This document shows, piece after piece, positions 1-6,909 of a stretch of 64,000 nt of DNA. Position 1 is the stretch's first letter, and every line of letters begins with the position of its first letter. Where the stretch lies: assembly GCF_030580955.1 (NCBI RefSeq), contig NZ_JAUQON010000002.1:310001-374000 (forward strand), in the 5' to 3' direction. The notes under the pieces were generated by a model. It was given only the letters and a program-made list of their open reading frames with translations. It did no database searches and was not told the origin of the DNA. The translations under genes were made by a program, and so were the position numbers. This DNA is from Hymenobacter convexus (GTDB taxonomy: Bacteria; Bacteroidota; Bacteroidia; Cytophagales; Hymenobacteraceae).

Positions 1-290
1 TTCCAAGCATGGTTGCAAGGACAAAGAATATTATTGGGTGAATTTGTTGTGTTTAATAAAGAATATTTGAATTTTTTTCATAAAAATTGATGAGCTTATG
101 AAAAGTTTGGGCTAGCTTTACCCAACGACCTATTGCAATGGGAATATGAATTTCCCGGTCCGACCTCTTTTCTACTTCTTTTCCCCCGGCCCCACACGGC
201 TTCGCCTATCGCCTAAGAAATCTACTAGCCCGGCTCTTTTTGCGCCTCTGCCAAAACCCGGATTTGTGCCCCAACCCCTAACGACGGACA
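1..290. other. AT-rich leader region upstream of the NlpC/P60 gene
   Basis: The first 150 bases are distinctly AT-rich compared with the rest of the window; the remainder is pyrimidine-rich non-coding sequence. No convincing gene, tRNA or repeat is visible. It probably contains the promoter of the hydrolase gene at 291 and the tail of whatever lies before the window. Confidence 0.4.
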
Positions 291-1007
291 ATGAAAAATA
301 CGATTCTGTATTGCCTCGCCGCTGGCTCCCTTGCTCTCTCCTTCTTCTTTGAACGCGCCCCCGATGCTTCGGCGACGGCCCGTGCCATGGCGGCACCGGT
401 CGCGGCCGAAGCATCGCTGCTTCCGGCCCTGACGATGGAAGAGCCCACCCTGGTAGCCAACCACGGCGGCGGTACGCCGGTCGAAAAGCCCGCCGCGCCC
501 ACCGCTGCCGAACTGGCCGCCTCGCGCGACTCGCTCACCTACCACTACTACGCGCAGACTCTGGGCCTGCACCTGGCCTTCAACGAGAACAAGGACTTGC
601 TCCGCACCGTGACCGACTGGATTGGGGCGCCTTATTCCTACGGCAGCAACTCGCGCCGCGGCACCGATTGCTCGGGCTTCGTGACCCGCGTGTTCCGTGA
701 GGTGTACGGCATCAACCTGATTCACTCGTCGCGGGCCATGTTCAGCACCACCAAGCGCGTGGCCAAGAGCGAGATGGAAACCGGCGACCTGGTGTTTTTC
801 CGCCGGGGCAAGGGTCCGATTTACCACGTGGGCATCTACCTGAAGGACGGCAAGTTTGCCCACTCGGCCACCAACGGCGGCGTAATGGTAAGCTCGCTGA
901 ACCAGCCTTACTACCACCGCAACTTCTACGCTGCTGGCCGCGTGCGCGCCGCTAAAGCTGCCGATGAAGCGCTGGTAGCCGCCGTAGCCGTTCCCAAGGA
1001 GGACTAG
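291..1007 (+). CDS. NlpC/P60 (C40) family cell-wall hydrolase
   Basis: A 238-residue exported protein with a hydrophobic N-terminus (about residues 5-20) and a low-complexity Ala-rich stretch before the catalytic domain (about 100-225). The NlpC/P60 triad is visible: Cys127 in GTDCSGF, His179 in IYHVGIYL, and probably His191 as the third polar residue. Family members cleave peptide stems of peptidoglycan in the periplasm, typically gamma-D-Glu-meso-DAP bonds. No SH3 targeting domain is seen. It stands alone, followed by a strong terminator, so it is probably monocistronic. The substrate is inferred from the family only. Confidence 0.9.
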   Translation: MKNTILYCLAAGSLALSFFFERAPDASATARAMAAPVAAEASLLPALTMEEPTLVANHGGGTPVEKPAAPTAAELAASRDSLTYHYYAQTLGLHLAFNENKDLLRTVTDWIGAPYSYGSNSRRGTDCSGFVTRVFREVYGINLIHSSRAMFSTTKRVAKSEMETGDLVFFRRGKGPIYHVGIYLKDGKFAHSATNGGVMVSSLNQPYYHRNFYAAGRVRAAKAADEALVAAVAVPKED

Positions 1008-1035
1008 GTTTCGTTTGCTACACTGCAAGGCAATG

Positions 1036-1066
1036 CGCCCGGCCCCATCGGCCGGGCGTTTTTTTT
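1036..1066 (+). terminator. Rho-independent terminator after the NlpC/P60 gene
   Basis: CGCCCGGCC (1036-1044) pairs perfectly with GGCCGGGCG (1050-1058) across a 5-base loop and is followed by eight T residues. It lies 28 bases after the stop codon of the hydrolase gene. Confidence 0.9.
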
Positions 1067-1248
1067 GGCCCGTTCACCAAGTAATTGGCGCCGTTGGCGG
1101 GTAAATTCATCTTAGTCCCATTAAGAAAGCGGCATATTGTCATTAAACCTTAGGGAGTCTTCCGAGTCTAGGGTAAACCGTTGGCTCAGAAGGAAAAGAC
1201 GGTAGGTCGGGGTAGGGGGTTTCGGTTTAAATTTTTATGCGCTTGCTT

Positions 1249-2976
1249 ATGAATCGTAGACATTTCCTCCATCGCAACGCCGCCGTACTGAGCGCCCCGG
1301 CCACGGCCGGCTGGGCGGCGCCCGCTGCCACCACGCAGCAGGACCCGCCCGAAACCGTGAGCCGCTACGCCAACAAAGTGCTGCCCACGTTTTCGTCGCG
1401 CCTCACAAGCACCCTCACGCCTTACACCGGCACCTGGGGCGAAGCGCAGGCCGCGCACCTGCTGCGGCGCTGCCTGTTTGGGCCTACGCGCACCGAAATC
1501 CAGACGGCCGCCGCCTCCACGCTCACGGCCGTGATTAACGGTCTGCTCACGGCCTCCGCCACCGCGCCCGACCCGCCCCTGAACGTGAGCACCACCGACA
1601 CCAGCGTAGCTATCGGCACCACCTGGACGGCACAGGTCTTCGACCAGAATTTTGAGGGCGTGCGGCGCACGTCGCTGCGCGACTGGTGGCTGGGCCAGCT
1701 GCTGACGCAGAACACCTCGCTGGCGGAGAAGATGACGCTGTTCTGGCACAACCACTTCGTGGTCGAGTTTGGCGACATCAACGATGCTCGCATGGGCTAC
1801 GAGTACTGCCGTCTGCTGCGCCAGTATGCCCTCGGCAACGTGAAACAACTGGCCAAGGACGTGACCGTGACGCCGGCTATGCTGCGCTATCTTAATGGCA
1901 ACCAAAGCATTGTGGGTGCCCCCAACGAGAACTACGGCCGCGAACTGCTGGAGCTGTTCACCGTAGGCAAGGGCCCATTGATTGCGGCCGGCAACTATAC
2001 CAACTACACCGAGGCCGACGTGCAGGCCGCCGCCAAGGTCCTCACCGGCTGGCGCGACCAGGCCGCGCCGGTGGGCAGCTACTTCACGGCCAGCCGCCAC
2101 GATACGACGACAAAGACGTTCTCCTCGGCCTTCGGCAACGCCACCATTGCCAGCAGCGGCGCCACCGAGTACCAGAGCCTCATCAACCTGATTTTTCAGC
2201 AGGCCGAAACGGCGCGCTTTATCGTGCGCAAGCTCTACCGCTGGTTTGTGTACTATGTGATTGATGCGCAGGTCGAAACCGACATCATTCAGCCGCTGGC
2301 CACGCTGCTTATTTCCAACAATTTTGAGGTGGTGCCGGTGCTGCGCACACTGCTCAGCTCGGAGCATTTCTTCGATGCGCAAAACCAAGGTTGCCTCATC
2401 AAGAACCCGCTCGATTTCACGGTGGGGCTGTGCCGGCAGATGCAGGTGGCGTTTCCACCGGCCACCGGCCCGGTGGCACAATACGGCATGTGGAACTACC
2501 TGAATGCGGTAACGTCACTGCAGCAGCAGGTTATCGGCGACCCGCCGAACGTGGCGGGCTGGGCGGCTTACTACCAGTCGCCGCAGTTTCACGAGTTGTG
2601 GATAAACGCCGTGACGCTGCCGCGCCGCAACCAGATTACGGACCTGCTCATCGGCTCGGGCTACACGCGCAACGGCGTCAAGATTGTGATTGACGTGCTG
2701 GCGCTCACGCAGTCGTTTCCGGCCGCCACGGCGTCGGATTGCAACCTGCTCATTGCCGAGTATGTGAAGCTGATGGTGCCCATCACGCTCACGGCCAACC
2801 AGCTGGCTTTCCTGAAAACGGCGCTGCTGCCGGGCCTGCCCGACTTTGAATGGACCGTGGAGTGGCAGCAGTACTTGGCCGCGCCCACCAACACGGCCAA
2901 GAAAGCGGCCGTCACCACCAAGCTCCAAGCTATGCTGCGCGCCCTGATGGGCCTGGCGGAATACCACCTTTCTTAA
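1249..2976 (+). CDS. DUF1800 family protein with Tat-like signal
   Basis: About 575 residues. The start at 1249 rather than 1237 places the N-terminus at MNRRHFLHRN, a twin-arginine-like signal followed by an Ala-rich stretch. DUF1800 hallmarks include AHLLRRCLFGPT near residue 70 and FWHNHFV near residue 167. The reaction is unknown. Across bacteria the family is usually encoded next to a DUF1501 protein, as here: the DUF1501 gene begins about 100 bases downstream on the same strand, so the two probably form an operon and act together outside the cytoplasm. The stop codon lies inside the left arm of an inverted repeat. Confidence 0.9.
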   Translation: MNRRHFLHRNAAVLSAPATAGWAAPAATTQQDPPETVSRYANKVLPTFSSRLTSTLTPYTGTWGEAQAAHLLRRCLFGPTRTEIQTAAASTLTAVINGLLTASATAPDPPLNVSTTDTSVAIGTTWTAQVFDQNFEGVRRTSLRDWWLGQLLTQNTSLAEKMTLFWHNHFVVEFGDINDARMGYEYCRLLRQYALGNVKQLAKDVTVTPAMLRYLNGNQSIVGAPNENYGRELLELFTVGKGPLIAAGNYTNYTEADVQAAAKVLTGWRDQAAPVGSYFTASRHDTTTKTFSSAFGNATIASSGATEYQSLINLIFQQAETARFIVRKLYRWFVYYVIDAQVETDIIQPLATLLISNNFEVVPVLRTLLSSEHFFDAQNQGCLIKNPLDFTVGLCRQMQVAFPPATGPVAQYGMWNYLNAVTSLQQQVIGDPPNVAGWAAYYQSPQFHELWINAVTLPRRNQITDLLIGSGYTRNGVKIVIDVLALTQSFPAATASDCNLLIAEYVKLMVPITLTANQLAFLKTALLPGLPDFEWTVEWQQYLAAPTNTAKKAAVTTKLQAMLRALMGLAEYHLS

Positions 2977-3075
2977 GCCGTTAGCTGACGGCTGTTAGCT
3001 GTTAGCTCTCGCAAACATCCATTCGTCAATTGAAGCTGCTGGCTAATAGCTGACAGCTAAAAGCTAACGGCTTAA
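2973..3075. repeat. Inverted repeat of GTTAGCTG words between DUF1800 and DUF1501 genes
   Basis: TTAAGCCGTTAGCT (2973-2986) is the exact reverse complement of AGCTAACGGCTTAA (3062-3075). Inside, further imperfect copies of GCTGTTAGCT and AGCTGACAGCTAA extend the pairing. The left arm contains the DUF1800 stop codon and the right arm ends two bases before the DUF1501 ATG. A similar fragment (TAGCTAATAGCTGACT) occurs near 25937, suggesting a dispersed family. Confidence 0.8.
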
Positions 3076-3077
3076 TT

Positions 3078-4652
3078 ATGAAACGTCGCGAATTTCTACA
3101 GACTACGGCCGCGGCCACCGCCGGCACGGCTTTCCTGAGCGGCTTGCCGGTGGGCGCCTACGGGTACTCGCCCGAATTGGCGGCCCTTACCAATGCCACC
3201 ACGCAGTCGGATAAAGTACTGGTCATCATTCAGCTGCAGGGCGGCAATGACGGCCTGAACATGATTATCCCGCTCGACCAGTACTCGGCCCTGATGGTGG
3301 CGCGGCCCAATATTGCGCTGCCCCAGAGCCAGGTGCTGCCGCTCACCACGGCCACAGGCATTCACCCGGCCATGGCCTCGCTCCAGAACCTGTACCAGAA
3401 CGGCAAGCTGGGCGTGGTGCAGAGCGTGGGCTACCCCAGCCCCAACTTCTCGCACTTCCGGGCTACTGATATCTGGACGTCAGGTTCCGACTCGAACGTG
3501 ACCTGGAACACCGGCTGGGCCGGCCGCTACCTCGACGGCGAGTACCCCGGCTTCCCCACCGGCTACCCCAACACCCAGAACCCCGACCCGCTGGCCATCA
3601 GCATTGGCTCGGTGGTGAGCAACTGCGTGCAGGGCCCCAGCGTGAACATGGGCATGGCCATTGCTAGCACCTCGTCTTTCTATCAATTACTGAGCGGTGG
3701 CGTGGACGCGGCCCCGAACACGCCGGCAGGCCACGAACTGACCTTCATCCGGCAGGTGGTGAGCCAGACGCAGGTGTACACCACGGCCATTCAGGCGGCG
3801 GCCGGGCGGGCCCAGAACCTCTCGCCGCTCTACCCCGCCGCCGGCCAGAACTCGCTGGCCGACCAACTCAAGATAGTGGCTCAGCTGGTAGCTGGCGGCT
3901 TGCAGACGCGCATCTACGTGTGCACGCTGGGCGGCTTCGACACGCACACGCTGCAGGTGCCCGCCACGGGCAGTACCACCACGGGCACCCACGCCACGCT
4001 GTTGGGCAAGATTGCCGAGGCCGTGAACGCCTTCCAGGACGACCTGCGGCGGCTGGCAGTGCAAGACCGGGTGGTGGGCATGACGTTCTCGGAGTTTGGC
4101 CGGCGCATCAAGGCCAATTCGGGCCTGGGCACCGACCACGGGGCCGCCGCGCCGCTGTTCGTTTTTGGCACCAAAGTCAACCCCATCGTGCACGGCGCCA
4201 ACCCCACGCTGCCCGCCAACGCCGGCGTGAACGACAACATCCCGATGCTCTACGATTTCCGCAGCATCTACACCAGCATCCTGCAGGACTGGTTCCGGGT
4301 GACGCCGGCCACGCTCACGCAGCTTTTCGGGCGCAGCTTCCCCTACGTGCCCGTGCTACGGCCCGGCGCCCTGGCCACCACCAAAACCGCCGAAGTGGCC
4401 GACTTTACCGTGTACCCCAACCCCGTGGCGCGCGACGGTCGCACCACCGTGGCCTACGACAGCGCTGGCGGCCACGTGCAGGTGGTGCTGCTCGATGCAC
4501 TGGGCCGCGAAGTGCGCCGGGCCGTGGACCGCGTGCTGGCCAGCGGCCCGCAATTCCTGCCCCTCGATTTGAGTGGCCTGGCCCCGGGCGCCTACTACTG
4601 CCAGGTGCGCGAAGCCCAGCGTACGGGCTCGCGCATTGTGGTGGTGGAGTAG
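3078..4652 (+). CDS. DUF1501 family protein with T9SS sorting domain
   Basis: 524 residues. The N-terminus MKRREFLQTTAAATAG is a Tat-type signal. The DUF1501 domain (a relative of the sulfatase/alkaline phosphatase fold) spans about residues 45-420, with LQGGNDGLNM at 53-62 and LGGFDTHTLQ near 285. From about residue 445 a type IX secretion C-terminal domain follows: it begins VYPNPVARDG, has VVLLDALGREVRR in the middle, and ends LAPGAYYCQV...RIVVVE. It is therefore predicted to be exported and attached to or released from the cell surface. It follows the DUF1800 gene, its usual partner. The substrate is unknown. A Tat-type signal combined with a T9SS tail is unusual. Confidence 0.9.
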   Translation: MKRREFLQTTAAATAGTAFLSGLPVGAYGYSPELAALTNATTQSDKVLVIIQLQGGNDGLNMIIPLDQYSALMVARPNIALPQSQVLPLTTATGIHPAMASLQNLYQNGKLGVVQSVGYPSPNFSHFRATDIWTSGSDSNVTWNTGWAGRYLDGEYPGFPTGYPNTQNPDPLAISIGSVVSNCVQGPSVNMGMAIASTSSFYQLLSGGVDAAPNTPAGHELTFIRQVVSQTQVYTTAIQAAAGRAQNLSPLYPAAGQNSLADQLKIVAQLVAGGLQTRIYVCTLGGFDTHTLQVPATGSTTTGTHATLLGKIAEAVNAFQDDLRRLAVQDRVVGMTFSEFGRRIKANSGLGTDHGAAAPLFVFGTKVNPIVHGANPTLPANAGVNDNIPMLYDFRSIYTSILQDWFRVTPATLTQLFGRSFPYVPVLRPGALATTKTAEVADFTVYPNPVARDGRTTVAYDSAGGHVQVVLLDALGREVRRAVDRVLASGPQFLPLDLSGLAPGAYYCQVREAQRTGSRIVVVE

Positions 4653-4674
4653 CAGAGGGAAGGGAAGCATCAGG

Positions 4675-4737
4675 AAATAACTGACAATGGATTTGGATGA
4701 CCGCCAAATGGTTATCCAAATCCATTGTCAGTTATTT
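4675..4737. repeat. Perfect 24-bp inverted repeat downstream of DUF1501
   Basis: The 24 bases at 4675-4698 (starting AAATAACTGACAATGG) are exactly complementary to 4714-4737 (ending CCATTGTCAGTTATTT) around a 15-base loop. It lies 22 bases after the DUF1501 stop. The right arm ends in TTATTTTAA, so it could act as a transcription terminator, or it may be another palindromic repeat element. ATTGTCAGTT also occurs at 9369. Confidence 0.8.
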
Positions 4738-4847
4738 TAAAGGAATATACTGAAAAAGGTAGACGGCAGCCGAGGTTTTGCGTAGAGGATTTTCCGGGGC
4801 AGGCGCCCCGTTTCCCTTCATTACTTCCTTCAACAATTCCTCCTTCT

Positions 4848-5162
4848 ATGGAAGCGCAAATCGAACAACAACTCGAAAAAATTCTGCCCGAAGACCTCGC
4901 CCGCACCTTTGAGAGCGCCTACCACGTATTTCAGGGCAACCACGAGCACATGGACGACCTGCTGAAAAACGGCGGCGTGCTCCTGCGCAAAGCCACCCGA
5001 AACTTCACGCCCACCCAAATGATTCTCGGCATTGCGGCCCTGGCCGCTGTGGCCGTGGTGCTCATTAACCGAGCCGGCGACGACAACCACGAAGGCGAAG
5101 CCCACGACGTGAGCAAAGACGACAAGCGTCAGATTGGCGATAAAGACAAGGAAAAGAAATAG
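4848..5162 (+). CDS. Small single-pass membrane protein, unknown function
   Basis: 104 residues when started at the ATG at 4848, which begins MEAQIEQQLEKILPEDL; an upstream extension in frame runs through repeat-derived sequence and was rejected. It has an acidic, probably helical N-terminal part, one transmembrane segment (about residues 58-74, MILGIAALAAVAVVLI), then a highly charged Asp/Lys/His-rich tail ending DKDKEKK. No family recognised. It stands alone between an inverted repeat and a terminator. Confidence 0.7.
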   Translation: MEAQIEQQLEKILPEDLARTFESAYHVFQGNHEHMDDLLKNGGVLLRKATRNFTPTQMILGIAALAAVAVVLINRAGDDNHEGEAHDVSKDDKRQIGDKDKEKK

Positions 5163-5181
5163 GTTCGACCTCGAACCCTGG

Positions 5182-5212
5182 AAAGCGGTACCTACCCAGG
5201 CGCCGCTTTTTT
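5182..5212 (+). terminator. Rho-independent terminator after the small membrane protein gene
   Basis: AAAGCGG (5182-5188) pairs with CCGCTTT (5203-5209) and is followed by a T-run. A smaller hairpin, GGTTCGA/TCGAACC, at 5162-5177 directly precedes it. Confidence 0.7.
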
Positions 5213-5246
5213 TGTGCCCAACCGGTGCTCGATTGCTCCTGCCTGC

Positions 5247-6344
5247 TTAACGGATGTCGACGACGACCGGCACGACCAGCCGCACGGCCACGGGCTGCCC
5301 GCGCAGCCGGCCGGCCTCGAAACGGGGCAGGCGCAGCGCCGCCGCCATCACCGCCTGGTCGACGGGAATACTGATGCTTTTGAGCATGACGGGCCGGGTC
5401 ACGCGGCCGTCGGGCTCCACCACGAAGCTGACCTGGCCGTCGCCGTTGGTGACGTGTTCGGGGTAGGCGATGAGTTCCTGCAGTACTGACTGCACAGCTT
5501 CGGGGCCCGGGCGGCCGGGGAGGGCGGGCATCTGCTCAACTTGGCTATAGATTTGGTTTTCGGGCACAGGCGGCGCCGTGCCCGCGGGCGGGGCCGGCGG
5601 CCGAAACCAGATGTTGAGCGTTTGGTACACGGCCACGGGTTGGTCGTCGTAGCCCAGGGCGGGCTGCCAGCGGGGCATGGCGCGCACGAGGCGCAGGGCC
5701 TCGTCGTCGCAGCTAGGACAGAGGGAGTTCTGGACTTCGCAGGCGCCCAGGCGGCCGTCGGCCCTGAGCACCGCCCGCACGGCCACCCGGCCCTGCAAGT
5801 CGCGCTGGCGGACTTCGGCCGGCGTGGTCAGGTTCTTCGCAATGTATTGTTCCAGCGCTGCTTCGCCGCCGGGAAACTGCGCCTGGCTGGCCACCTCATT
5901 GGGCGTAAATACGTGGCGCGGGGAGAGAAACAGCACCGGTAGCGTGAGCAGGGTGGCCACGGGCTGGTTGTAGTAGCGGCCGGGCACGAGGCGCGGCAGG
6001 CGTTTCACGGCGGCCAGCGCGGCGGCGTCGCAGGCGGGGTTGAGTGACTGCACCACGGTGGCCTGCCGGCCCACGCCGCTCACGCCGATGACGACGCGCA
6101 CGAACACGCGGCCCTCGGTGCGGCCCTCGCGCACCTCAGCAGGCAGCTGCACGAGCTTCTGCACGGCTTTCACCAAGGCAACGTTGCCGCCGCCGCCGGG
6201 TAGGGCGGGCATCTGCTCTACCTGGCTGAAAACCTGCGTAGTATCGACGGTGTATTGGCCGTACTGCTGCGCTGTGGCGCTGTGCGAAACAGCCGTGAAG
6301 AGCACCATTGCTACCAGCCAAAGCGGAAGCCGGCGGCTTGGCAT
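5247..6344 (-). CDS. Secreted protein with three TonB C-terminal-like repeats
   Basis: 365 residues from the ATG at 6344 (MPSRRLPLWL); a further 13-residue extension is possible. After a signal peptide ending near SATAQ there are three TonB_C-like units: about residues 38-140 (starts VEQMPALPGGGG), 150-255 (QAQFPGGEAALEQYI...NLTTPAEVRQRDL) and 270-365 (VEQMPALPGRPG). Each has the GRVxVxxVxxxDGR core. The usual TonB transmembrane anchor and Pro-rich spacer are missing, so it is unlikely to be a conventional energy transducer. The neighbouring gene at 6432 encodes a single unit of the same type, pointing to local duplication. Function unknown. Confidence 0.8.
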   Translation of the reverse strand: MPSRRLPLWLVAMVLFTAVSHSATAQQYGQYTVDTTQVFSQVEQMPALPGGGGNVALVKAVQKLVQLPAEVREGRTEGRVFVRVVIGVSGVGRQATVVQSLNPACDAAALAAVKRLPRLVPGRYYNQPVATLLTLPVLFLSPRHVFTPNEVASQAQFPGGEAALEQYIAKNLTTPAEVRQRDLQGRVAVRAVLRADGRLGACEVQNSLCPSCDDEALRLVRAMPRWQPALGYDDQPVAVYQTLNIWFRPPAPPAGTAPPVPENQIYSQVEQMPALPGRPGPEAVQSVLQELIAYPEHVTNGDGQVSFVVEPDGRVTRPVMLKSISIPVDQAVMAAALRLPRFEAGRLRGQPVAVRLVVPVVVDIR

Positions 6345-6431
6345 GTGCAGAAGTGACTTTAACCAAAAAGCGGGGGAGGGCATGCCGCAAATTTATGGCA
6401 AGGCCGAGTGCCGATAAAACCGCTCGGCAAG

Positions 6432-6893
6432 CTAGGGAGCAGGCGTTGGCGCCGGTGGCAGTATAGGGAAGGTGATGGGCAGCCGCATTTGCACGGGCAC
6501 ACGCTGGCCCTGCTGCCGGCCTGGGAGCAAGCGCGGCATTTTGTTTATGGCGGCTAGTACCGCGCCATCGGGCCCGCTGCCGATGCCGGTATCGATATAA
6601 CCGTCCTTGAAAAGGCCGTCGGCACCAATGGTGAAGGCCACTATCACCCGGCCTTTAGCGCTTTTGGCAACGCCGGGGTTGGTTCGCAGTATCGAGCGTT
6701 GGATGCCCTCGATGAGGGCCTTGCTGCCGCCCCCGGTGGGCAACTGCGGCATCTGCTCCACATTGGTGTAGACCTTGGAAGGCTCGGTAGAGGCGCTGGA
6801 AGTAGGCGTGCCTTGGGCGGCCACGGAAGCGGGAGCCGTCAGCACCGCGCCGCTGAGCAGCAGGAACAAAGCCGAGGCGTTCGTTTTCATCAT
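6432..6893 (-). CDS. Secreted single TonB C-terminal-like domain protein
   Basis: 153 residues with a signal peptide (cleavage near ASVAAQ), then a short Ser/Thr-rich linker and one TonB_C-like domain that opens VEQMPQLPTGGG and contains GRVIVAFTIGADG. The opening motif is shared with units one and three of the adjacent three-repeat protein (5247-6344). It lies 88 bases upstream of that gene on the same strand and 16 bases downstream of the penicillin acylase stop, so the three may be co-transcribed. Role unknown. Confidence 0.8.
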   Translation of the reverse strand: MMKTNASALFLLLSGAVLTAPASVAAQGTPTSSASTEPSKVYTNVEQMPQLPTGGGSKALIEGIQRSILRTNPGVAKSAKGRVIVAFTIGADGLFKDGYIDTGIGSGPDGAVLAAINKMPRLLPGRQQGQRVPVQMRLPITFPILPPAPTPAP

Positions 6894-6909
6894 AGTGTTT
6901 GGCAGCGGT

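Noticed and set aside
2973..3075. CRISPR-like repeat array
   Set aside because: The repeated words are short, overlapping and arranged as an inverted repeat with no spacers of constant length and no cas genes.
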